From the NCBI GenBank assembly GCA_947471745.1, contig CANJKZ010000517.1, positions 372,001-436,000 on the forward strand: 64,000 nucleotides of DNA, given 5' to 3'. This DNA comes from Closterium sp. Naga37s-1. Its lineage: Eukaryota; Streptophyta; Zygnematophyceae; Desmidiales; Closteriaceae. Below the pieces are notes generated by a model that was given only the letters and a program-made list of their open reading frames with translations, searched no databases and was not told the origin of the DNA. The translations under genes and the position numbers were made by a program. Positions 33,809 to 45,800 of this stretch are shown here, piece by piece (positions within the stretch are counted from its first letter, which is position 1; each line of letters opens with the position of its first letter).

Positions 33809-36800
33809 CTAGATTACGTCACTGAGCTCCTCCTTCCCTGCCACCTCCTCCCTGACAGCCTGCAGCTGGGTGGCAATGAGCGCCATGCTTGGGCGGCTTG
33901 CAGTGCGCTCCTCGGTGCAGCTCACTGCCAGCTCAGCCACGCGCAAGACAGCATCATCAGGGGCGTCCATGCGCGCATCCTTGAGGCTCTCCGCCGTGCT
34001 GGAGGAGAGGCACTCCGACGCCTGAGGGAGATTGAGAGGCGACAATGGTGAAGAGGAGAGTTAACAGTAGAAACCAAGCAGACAGGGTTTTCGTTATGTG
34101 TGTGTGTGTGTGTGTGTGTGCGTGTGTGTGTGTGTGTTTTGGGTCACTAGCATGTAAGGTAATCGACCACCCATTGTAGAGCACATATACAATGCTTCTA
34201 GAGAGAAAAAAGAGCTTTAGCACTTGCCACTTCGAGGATGTGCTTGGACTCCCCAGCAGACAGCGAGGAAGGAGGGTGTCCAGTGAGCACCACAAGCATG
34301 AGCACACCAAAGCTGCAGAGGGGGAGGGAGGGTAAGAGAGGCGTTGAGGGACAACCAGAAAGTCACATCTCCATGACCTTCCTATTTCCAGAATTCCATT
34401 GTGATAAGGTAGACAGTGCCACCAAAAGAATCAACACAGGGTAAGACGGATAATACAAGAACAACATACGGGGGTAAACGGTTATATGATGGACTACACG
34501 AAGAATCAAGGGTAAGCAAGAGCGATCACACGAGAGTCTCCTCTGGACTGCTGGGCCACTTGCAGTGCAGGCAAGTGCTCAAGACCCCCCAGGTCACCTG
34601 TAAACATCACTGGCGGTGGTGGCCTTTGACGTCTTGGCATAGATGGGATCCACAAAGCCCGGTGTTCCCATGATTCGAGTCGTGCCCACTGTCGTGCCCT
34701 CTCCCACCCTCAAAAGGCCGAAATTTGCAATCTTGGCTGGCAGGTGCCATGGCCATTGCAGCGAAGAGCATGTGAGGGGAGGAGGAGGCTGGTTCTGCTA
34801 GATTTGAAGGGGTGAAATGCGGTTGCAAGTAAAATTGCAATGGCAAATTGTTGGGGGTGGGGGTTGGATCTGCTAGTTTTGAAGGGGTGAAAAGTGGGCC
34901 CAAGTGATTTTGCAATCATAAATTTTTGCAATCTGGTTCTGTTTTGGCGAGACTGAACCTAAACACGTACTTGTTACTCGCCCCTAGACTAGTAGCTAGG
35001 ACGAGTCGAGGCGACGCCCATGTATATATGGCAGCATGCAACTGATGCAATTTAGAACAGTAGCCACAGCCACAACAGCCAAAGCTCGAGCCTTGGCATG
35101 ACGTAGAGATGAAATTCGTGTATGAGAACATTTCAAAAAGGTTTTGAAAAGTGTTCCCAAGTGATTTTGCAATCATAAAATTTTGCAATCTGGTTCTGTT
35201 TTGGCGAGACTGAACCCAAACACGTACTCGTTACTCGCCCCTAGACTAGTAGCTAGGACGAGTCGAGGCGACGCCCATGTATATATGGCAGCATGCAACT
35301 GATGCAATTTAGAACAGTAGCCACAGCCACAACAGCCAAAGCTCGAGCCTTGGCATGACGTAGAGATGAAATTCTTGTATAAGAACATTTCAAAAAGGTT
35401 TTACAAGGGCCTTATGATATTCTCACAAGACCCCCATCAGTGCATCATGCGGGTTTGTCTCGCTCCATGAGGCTCTCTTAAAGGCCACACCCAGAATTAC
35501 CGAGTCGGGTGGCAAACTGTCACCAGTTTCACGTGATTGGTCCAGAGTTTTGAGTGTGTTGTTGAAGCGATTGGTTTCCGATTTTCCCACCGAACCTCCT
35601 TCTGGGGTGTTCCGAACCTACAATTTTCACGTTGACTTCGTTGTGTGATTCAGGCTTTGGGTTTTAAGCCTCACCTGCGGTGCTTTGAACCAACAGGCGG
35701 TAAGCTGGCGTGCAGAATTGAAGTCGCACCAACCAGCACTTGCCTGCATGTCGTGGGTGATGAGGATGTTGGCGGGTTTGATGTCGCGATGCACAACGCC
35801 AAAGCTGTGGAGATACTCCAAGCCATGCGCTGCACCGATGAGAACATCCAGCCGCTGCCTCAGGCTTATAGGAACGGCTGCCCCTGCAAGAACTCACAGA
35901 ATTGGTATTAGCACACACCTTGACTCACACATCACAAACAAACATTAGGCGTGGCATGGAATACCTTGATCGATCCACTTGTGAAGGTCACCGTTGGGCA
36001 CAAACTCATAGATCAAGACCTGCTCTGCCTGTGACCTCACGTCCCCTCCCACCACGAATCCAAGCAGGCGCACGATGTTGGGATGGTTCTTGTTGGCTAT
36101 TTGCTGGACCTGTGGCGACAAAATGCATAGCGAATGAAAAAGGATTCAAAACAAAGTGTGAAGGAAAGAACACAGCAAATTCAATCGGAAATGGGGGGAG
36201 GAGTTAGTGTTTCTTCTCTTGTTGCAGCCTTGTATCCTGGAAATGTAACCCGCTGGTAGTCCTTACATACATTTCCTTATCAAGGCTCTGAAGCGTCATG
36301 GTAGTGGACCAAACAGGCATCCCCACGTGCGCCCCACTCACCTCCTTCTGGAAGCTCGCGTCAATGAGTTTGGCGTGCTTGACAGCCCAGGGTGTGGTGC
36401 CATCGCGGGGAGAGACGCCCTTGTAGACATCACCAAAGGCACCCGAGCCAAGCAGGTTGTTGTTCGACCAGTCGTTGGTGGCCTTGAGAACCTCCTCCAG
36501 GGCGAACTCCATGCAGTGTGACGCTGCCAGGCTGGGCCCCAGGCCTGGCCGTGGAGTGGCAGTGAAGGGCAAAGGGTGAAGGGTGCAGGGTGAAGGGTGA
36601 AGGTTGAAGGGTGAAGAGTGCAGGGTGAAGGGTGAAGGTTGAAGGGTGCAGGGTGAAGGGTGAAGGTTGAAGGGTGAAGAGTGCAAGGTGCAGGGTGCAA
36701 GGTGCAGGGTGAAGGGTGAAGGGTAAAGGGTAAGGGGCACATTTTTCTATTTGTTATTGTTTCTCGATCATTACACATTGGATTGGACCATGAACAATGG

Positions 36801-39800
36801 CAGGCTTTGCTGCAATGCTCGGCTACAAGCAAGAGCGGTAGAATCTAGACCTCCTTGTTTACACGGGGGTGTCCAGACGTAAGTGATTGGGCATAGATTC
36901 ACCTGAGAAAGCCAAGATCTATGGTCGTTTTGCATCGTCTCACCAGCTGGCCCCTGCTGCCTCTTATGCCTGAAGCAGAGCAGAACGGCAGCCAGAAGCA
37001 GGAGGAGAATGACGACTGCAGCAACAGCAATGCCAATGATGGCTCCCTCTGATAAACCACCTCCTTCTCCAGTTGCTGAAGAACTGTCGCTGTTGCTGCT
37101 GGTAACTGCGATAACATGGGTACCAAATAAAGTGCAAGTTGGCTTAACCTGGTTACAGAACACAAGAGCTAAGCAGTGCAAATAAAAAGCACACGCTAGA
37201 TAATCTAACAGACATTATTTATTAAAGTAGTCAAGTCGTGGAGTGTCAGAAGCAAGTCGCAGCACCCCAGAACAAGAATCCATCCCTTCACCAACCAAAA
37301 GATATGTGGCGTGCAAAATTTCGCCTTATCCTGTGCAGCCCTACCTCATGCCCAGCCCTCATCATCTTCTCACCGGCTGGCGTGCCGCAGGTTTGGCAGA
37401 AGGAGGCACACGTCTGGCAGAATGATGAGTTGAGCGATTGGGAGGGACCACAGCTGGTGTGGTCAGCAGGGCATGTGAGGCCGGTGCCGCTTATGTTGCT
37501 GGTGCGGGGGAGAAGAGAAGAGAGGGGAGCTCGGAAACCATGACAATGCTCTTAAAGCAAGGGCCCACACTCAACATGGGTGGGCAATGATTTATCACTT
37601 GTCCACCCAATTTGCAGCTCGAAGGTGTTTGGGCAGGAGAACTTTCGTTCTCGCGTGGGCGTACCCTCGATTGAAATTGGTGAGGCTAGATCATTGGTTT
37701 GATGAGATATATTACAGAATTTTCACCAATATATCAAAAGCCGTCTGGCATCTTTGAGAGAAAAGCTTCTACCAGAAGTGTGATCCTCTTCATTTAAAGT
37801 CCAAACTAAACCCACAGGCTCAGCACACACACGCCATGCATGGACAGGCACTTGCGATGCGGGACCATGCTGTGGTTCCCTGGTGTGCCACATACAGTGA
37901 GTTGAGCGAAGTTAAGCTTCCAAGCAAGCTTGGCAGCGTTCCACTGAGGCTCGTAGCGTTGACTCTCCTGCAGAGCGAGTAACAGGCGGTATGGAAAACC
38001 CAAATGGAACAACTAGCTGCTGTGAGACAAGAACACCAGGGTAGGTAGGAATAAGATTGAAGGAAGTTCCGCAGGTCCCGCCCCACCCATGGAGAAGCAA
38101 GCAAGCAGCTTCAGTGCCATGGAAATGTTTCCAGTAAGCTGGAATCATGAACACTCCGGAAAACTCTATAAATCCAACAAGGACAGAAAACGAAGAAAAA
38201 AGAAGAGCAAAGCTTCTTACAAGGAGGTAAGCTCAGATAGAGTTTCAAACGTGCTGGGTAAAGGCCCACTTAATTGATTATTGTCCAGCCACCTGAAATA
38301 CATGACATTATAATTTCTTGATTACGTCATGTGTAGCAAGAGCTGAACAAATAAACCTAGCAAAAGTGATTTTGGCAGTGTCATCGGTATTGCTGGGTGG
38401 AGGAACCACGTCACCCGATGAAAACAATAGAGCAAGTTTTGAGTCGACACAAAACTCGTCATATAGCAAGACGTCTGTCTGGTCTGGAGTTGCCAAAAAG
38501 AATCCTTCACCAGGGCAAGTCTGGTTGCGAGATGAGGCTTCACTTGCAGCATAGAAGCCTGGTTGTGCAGGTGTGTGTACACTGGTTCCGCGGCAACATT
38601 GCCTCTTTCAAGGGCCGAGAGGAAGGGAGCTAAGTGTGGCATGTTGAAAGGCATGGAGCTCTGTCTGTGGGATCGCTTACCTCTGATGTCACATGACTGC
38701 AGATGCATGCACACTAGTAAAGTTCTAATTGGCTAAAGCGTGAGTGTGAGAGCATATAGTGAAACTTGGCAAGGTGAAGGCGTAGTATCACTAGTAGTGT
38801 GCATCAGTCTCGCAAAGTCCCATCACGGATGCAAGTTCCAGGATGAATGCCTGGTTTTGCAAGGACGCAGTGCACCAGTCTCGCGGTAAGTTCTCTGGTG
38901 TGAAGAGCATTCAGCTTGGCGTGATTTGTTTAAGAGGACATTTGCTTTATGGGGATCTGACATGACTGCAGAGTCATGCTTAATTGGCTAATGTGCAAGC
39001 TTGTGTGCACATGACAGTCCGAAGTGCTAATCTGAGGTATCTTAAGGTGATGTTTTAGACGCCAGTGCACTGAGTGGGTGCTAAGGCAACGCTCTGTTTA
39101 CTTGCGGTTGTTGAGAATATCAGATTTTGACCCTACAGTAGCACCAAACTAGGGGCATGAGTGAGTGTTGACAATGTACCATTCACAGACATCACTCATG
39201 GACCACCACTCGTGGTGCGTGCATGCCTCAGAAAGCCCATGCGCCCACCTGATTGTCGAAGCCATGAAGTCATGGTTATACACTTAGAAACATCAAAGCA
39301 GAAAGCTCAAGCCCAGACAGCAGTTGCAGTATAGGAGCTTCGGCCTTTCTGAGGGATATAAATTCTGGGATGAGCTTACCCAGCAATTCCACAGTATAGA
39401 AACTTCTATTATTTTAAGCACGGGGCTAGGATAGGGGCCGGTTGGTGTATACCAGTCACTCAAGACGACCTTGAGTGACACTCAAGGCGATCCTGTGAAC
39501 CAGACATTCTGTGTGCCTCGTATGATTGCTGCAACTACAGTTGTTCCAATCTTCAACACGATTGTGTGCTTTCAAAGCCTGTGGTCAATCAATCACACAC
39601 AAACTCACAAGCGTTGCAGGTGACTGGCATAGGCGATGGAGGATGGGATGGAGCCGCTCAGCTGATTCCCACTCAACACCCTGCTCGAATCACACACAAG
39701 ATCATCGCCACACATATCAACATGAAGGGCTACTCACAGAGGCGAAAGAGAATTTCAGGAAGACAATTAGCGGGGCACAAAGAGCAACGAGGATGCTGCA

Positions 39801-42800
39801 GCAGTCAAAGGGACAGGACGGCTCAGATTGTTTGTGTCGCACCGAAGTCTGATTGAGGAGCGCAGGAATGGAGCCATTAAGCATGTTGTTGGCAACATCC
39901 CTGATGCAACCAACCAAGCACGTACAATTAGGTTTTGAGGGGTCCAGGCAAGCACATCTAAGTCCGCAATTTTGGAATAAACTATCGCTTCTGTGACTCG
40001 GCATGCACGGTGCAGAAAATTTCAACACATTCTGCCCTTCGTTTGGTAGAAACCGTCATTGTGTACTTGCCACGCCCAGGAATTTGGGCAGCACATATAG
40101 CCTTTTCAGTTTCCACACATAGTTTTTTTTTCTTAAGAATATGCACCCGTTCCTTGCCCACAGACGTGGACATACAGTTGGATCAGCTCAGGCAGGTTGA
40201 CGATGCCTGGAATACTCCCAGAGAACCGGTTATCGTTCATGTGCCTGGCCATGTGGATAGATGTGGAGGGAGATCCCACGGACCATAGAAACCACATTGA
40301 GACGCCTCGGTTCAGAAGCTGGAATCATATCTAAGCAGAACGCCGTGTGCTTTTGTGCCTGCTCCACACATTACATTCGAGAGCATTGTCGTCTGCACAG
40401 AACATATCGTCCAAGTTTGAGAGCATTGAGCTCTGTAGAATGCATACATACTACGATTCAAATGCTCGAAGTAAGCCCTTGGAATTCCCCCTCAGAGAAA
40501 GCAGTATAAAGTCATGTCATTTTTCGACCTCCATAACACCCATCAAGTTATGAATGGAGCGACTCACAGGATTTGAAGTTTGGCAAGGCTTCGCATGGTG
40601 ATGGGAATGGACCCACTGAGATTGTTGTGAGTCACTTTACTGGCAGGGGCACGTGCACAGCCATGCCACGAATGCCACAAAAGGATGAACAATTGTGGGT
40701 TGGCAGCAACATAGGAGGCACAACGATTCGAAAGTGGAAAGCGCCTGTTTTGGTTCCTCAACTGAAGGTTGAGCGAGACCAACAACCAGGTAATATAAGA
40801 ATGGTGCGAGTGGCGTGAACCTGTGAAGGGTTTACCCTCTATAGTAAATTCTAAGCATCAAGCAAACTAGTACTTAAATTCAAAAAAACCAAACATGCTG
40901 ACCAGCAGAAAGTATATGCGCATCATGGCAGCGCAAAGTACACATACCTGCCTCTCCCCGGGTGGAACCATGCATGCATAAGAATACAAAGTGGGCAGGA
41001 GCACAGGGACTACAACACACCAAACAGATCATATGCTGAGAGTGATGTGAAGCAGATTCTCAGCACGATGCGAAGCACATTTGTAACAAATGTGCCACAA
41101 TACCAAGAGCAGGTCACAATGTTATGTGCAGCAGCAAGTTTGCATGCCTACTAGGAGCTACACACCTACTTACTCCTGTACTGACGGATTACACACAAGC
41201 CAACAAACGTTTGTGCAAGAAAACAAGCCACGTCCATCACAAATTCAATTACACGCACACCATACACTTTGACACACACACACACACACTATACACTTGG
41301 ACAAACGCCATATTGGCTTGAATTAGAAACAAAAGATGCAATAAAGCAAGCGATAAACTACCGTTCACCAGCCATGCTAGCTTATAATACATGTAATATA
41401 TTTTGCTTTTTTTTCTCCCACAAAAATATGGGAGGAAAAAAATATTTTCTCCAAAAATGTGACAGACTGCAACTGCGGTACTCCCGGTTTGAGACGTTGA
41501 CAAGACCTAGTGAACTCACAAGGATTGAAGGATGGAAAGACCGCTAATCATTTCAGGAATGGTGCCATTCAGTTGATTGTGGGACAACGATCTGAAGAGA
41601 AGAGATGGAAGTGGCGTACATGGATAGGTGGGTGGAGGTCACGGCATGTGACACGGAGGACAAGCGTATTAGATTTGCGAAGCATGAAAGAATCACCATG
41701 AGATAGAGCATATGATGACAGAGAGTCATGGATGGATGATGGAACGCTGCTGTGAATGTTGCGAAATGCATACATATGCCATAATTTTTGAGCCGCATAA
41801 GTGATCCTGGAATCGTTCCAGAAACACTGTTGTTATGAAGATATCTGTTTCAGGGTTTACAATGATGAAACACGGAACAATAGATTCACTCAAGGGATTT
41901 GCAACGACCTCATGCCATATTTACATAGAAGCATAGCAACTTGATTTCAAATCCTGCAAGCACACCCGGACCTCCTTACCTATCTGCAGGCATTGGTTTG
42001 CTAGGCTCCAGTAGACAACAGCATGAGGCATAAGTAAAACGAATACCTTATGACCTTCCACCAGGCCCCTGAGCATCACATGACATGACCCTTTTCTTCC
42101 GTCCTTCGGTTTTCTTACACGCACTATTGGCACAGAGAAAGGTAGTGAACGGCATAATTGTTGGGATACTTACAGATACGCCAAGTTCACAAGTGTGTCG
42201 AGGGAGGCAGGAATGGAGCCGTGGTAGCGATTGGCACTCAAATCTCTGGTGAAGCACAGCCCATGGGTGCAGCGGTGGAAACGAGCATGCGAGGAATGGG
42301 AGGGCAACAAAGAGAGGGAGCAATGCCAGGCAATCCAGGAGTCGGAATAAAGTACGTACGTGCCGTGCAGTGCAGTGCAGTGGAGATCCATGAGGCCTTT
42401 GACTAATGGAAGCATCTAAAAAACGTTATTGCTTGTTTAAACGACCTGGCACACATATTAAAGGAACACCGAATCGAATCTGATGCAAACACCTCCATGC
42501 ACGACCAACGCAAGGTCTCTGCACAGTTGGTATGCTGCATGACGCAGGTGGAAATATCATAGCATTCTTAGTGCACATCTTCAGTCCACTAGGCTCCAAG
42601 TCAAAGGCCGGATCGTAGGCTCTCCATCAGTCCACTAGGCTCCAAGTCAAAGGCCGGATCGTAGGCTCTCCATCAGTCTACTAGGCTCCATCAGTCCACT
42701 AGGCTCCATCAGTCCACTAGACCAAGCCAAAGGCCTGACCACGTAATATTCCTATCCTACAAGGGGACAATCCGAGGCGGCTCGTGACTCTTAACAAGTC

Positions 42801-45800
42801 ATCCCAGCTTGTGTCTGGCCACGACCTGCCCACCCTTTAACATGAGAGCACGGCTCCTGCTCAACTCAGCTCGCCTCAAGCCACGACCTCGTCTCAGCTT
42901 CGATCAGAAGCAGGATTGTCCTGATATGCTGAAAGCCTGCTCGGCTTGGGGCCGTGCTGTGCCAGACACGAGGTTTGCGCATTCCGGTTTTAACGTAAAG
43001 AACTCTAGTGACAGCCTGGAATGGATTGCTCTGACGTTTGTTGGACTTGATCTTTGGGAACAATGTTAGTGCTCATAAGGGGTCACACAAGGGGTTGGCC
43101 TGCAGCATATATAAGTATAGCCTTTTAATTTTCGGCAAAGACACAGGAGTGAGGGAGAATTACAGATATGCAAGGCGGCTGAGGCGAGTCAATATTGTTG
43201 GAATGGAGGAATCAGAAAAGTTGTTGTTTGACAACATCCTGCCAGCACAGCACGTGTACAAGCGAATGGACCACGTCATTGTGAACAGCTGGGAAAACAC
43301 TTTCTTGACGCTCGAAAAAAAACGTGACACTTGCGAATTGTTACTGCGAAAGACAAGTGGTGGCACAAAATTCTGAAGTCTTGTAATCCGTCTAAACAGA
43401 TTTCGTGCATATGTCTGGATAATTTCTAGTTCAGTCATTGCAAACCGCACTGAAGAGTAACGTGAATGCTGATAATGGATACAAGAAAGCTGGACGGGCA
43501 CTAGGAGTGAAAAAGAGCGTTAACTAGCCAACGTCACTTTCTCTGAAGCCAAAGCAACACAGGTTGCCGACTGGGCACCTCGTCCAATCAGATTAAATGA
43601 AGGTAGGCAGGCAGCACAACTGAAAAAAAATCTCACAGATATTCCAAGCTGGCCATGCTGCCAATTGTTGCAGGAATGGAACCACTCAAGAGATTCGCAC
43701 TGAGATCGCTGATGAGGTTGGCACCGTGAATAAAGAAATGTGCGGGGAGAAATGCAAGAAGGGGAGAAGAGAACGGAGCTAAGGAGAGGGAGAAGCAGTG
43801 GGTAGCGAGACCAGGCAGATCAAAGAAAGGGCCACGATAATCCAGTAAAATCTCATCTCAAGCAGGCGTGTTGGAACTGCGCGCAAACAATCTAGCAATA
43901 TCTATACCATGTTCGTCAATCCAGCGGATGTGCCTTCGGACTTTGAGAGCATACATGCTGATGGTAAGCAAACCAAGAGTGGCACACGGGATGGCCATGG
44001 CCATGACTAAAACGAGGAAAGGTATCCGAGACAGGATGGAGTTGATCCACTCCACCTGATGCACAACAAGACATCCACTGTACCGCCCACCCCCCCTTGG
44101 TCTTAACCCATCAAGGAAGTCCATGAGGACTAAGACTGCCTAGACCTTTTTTATCAGTAAGATTTGTCCGGCTTTGATTATGGGGAATGAATTTCCATTG
44201 ACTTGACCAATTTAAGGCTTGCAAGATGTTGAGAACACCGGTCGAGCCATCTGGAGATGGCTGTACTAGTTTCACTTACATGCCCTGCATGCTGGATATC
44301 TTGCCAAAAGCTTCTGGAATGGGTCCACTCAGTTGATTCGCCTTTAGGGAACTGAAAGTTCCGTAAAGGAAAGTGGTAGAGGTGGAGCCATGGCGTAAAG
44401 GGAGTGAAAACAAGGACTAACAGGAGAGCGGAGAAGGGAAGAAAGAATACGAGCCGGAGAGAGGCAAGCGGGATAGAGTGCCAGAATGGCAGAGGTGGAG
44501 GGTGTGGAGGAGGAATCGGCAGAGGTGGCAAGGTGTGGACGGAGCAAAGAGAGAAGCGGTCAGGGGGACCACAAAAACCTAGTGTGGGCATGAGTGGGTG
44601 AGACGTGAGGGACTGACATGGCGGACAGAAAAAGAATGTGGGAAACGGGAAGAATGAGAGCGGGTGCAGCAAGCAGAGGGAGTGCATGTGTAGGGACAAC
44701 GTGACAGTGGTGGCAAGCGAGAACAGCTTGCAGCCGTGAGGAGCATGGGAGTAGAAGCAGGTGACGGGCGAATGCAGATAAATGGAAGCAGCAGACAACA
44801 GCAGTCTGCACTGGGGGCTCGAACCGAACTGGTTCAGTTCGGTTTGGTTGGGTTCGGTTTGAATCCCATCAACATTGCTTACCAAAACCAGTTTGACTGC
44901 TTTCGACTCAAAGCAGAACCCTTGCAAAAAAGGCACGATCTGGACTGCTCCTCAACTCTACACACATTGGGATGCAGCTAAGAAGGTGCGCGTGACATGC
45001 AGCTCAAGAGTGTGGCGAGTAGCATGAACACATGGCTGCTGCTAAGAAAGCTCAAAGTCTTTAAGTACCTCAAGCCCCATCGGAAATAATGTTGCTGTCT
45101 CGTGATTCTGTCTAGGTATGGCAAAATATAAGTCCGAGAACCAATCTCATAAGTGTCTTAGAGGGCATGCATGGGTTATATTTTCGTCACATTGCGTTCC
45201 CTCCTTGAGATTCTTTCAGGAGAAACTGGAAATAACTTCCAAGACTTCGCATTCAAATCAAAGCTTCTGGCGACAGATGCGTTACGTGTAGTAAACAGCC
45301 TCTTTTGGGATCGGGACCATCCACGAGGGATTTCGAACAGAGTGGAGATCATCACATAAAGATAGCACAACCAACTCAGAATGCTTGTTGGTACTGTTGT
45401 AGAGGCGTCTCCTCTACTTTATAGGAACCTGGAGTTGCACTAAATGATAGAGCTCTGTCTTAGCTTTCCAACGAGCCGACACACACGTCGATCGCCTAAG
45501 TATCCGCTGAGATATAGGCGTTCACGTGTTGGGTGGTGCTCTTGAATGCAAGTATAGAAGCTCTCTGGAATTTGTGTCGAGTTGAACCGTGTATAGGAAA
45601 CTCTGATTTTCAGTATGATCCATGCAATACAAAGCATACACATTTATATGAACTGCAAAACGTCGAATCGCACATGTAACCTCGAACCGCGGTACACTCG
45701 AATGTTCGAGTAACATTTCGAAGGGGTGAAATTCGACACTCGAATTTCACCGAACCGAATGTCACTTCAATCTGGAATGTTCCTGGTGCTGCCATGTGGC

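Larger units (their letters stand above)
33809..36544 (-). other. Kinase-domain exons of the RLK, predicted pseudokinase
   Basis: Exons: 36544-36342, 36109-35965, 35883-about 35740, 34736-34599, 34312-34228 and 34021-33809. The Gly loop is GSGAFGDVYKG and the ATP Lys lies in AVKHAK. The alpha-C region is SFQKEVQQIANKNHPNIVRL and the catalytic loop is HRDIKPANIL; all of these look normal. The Mg-binding DFG reads NFG (codon AAT, about 34725). The APE-equivalent DPEY reads DPIY. DVY then SFGVLMLVVLTGHPP and the C-lobe ending RPSMALIATQLQ follow. The donor at 34228 looks like GC (GCAAGT) and keeps the frame. The 35740 junction is uncertain and gives one extra residue in my reading. ATP may still bind, but phosphotransfer is unlikely (inference). 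Confidence 0.85.
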
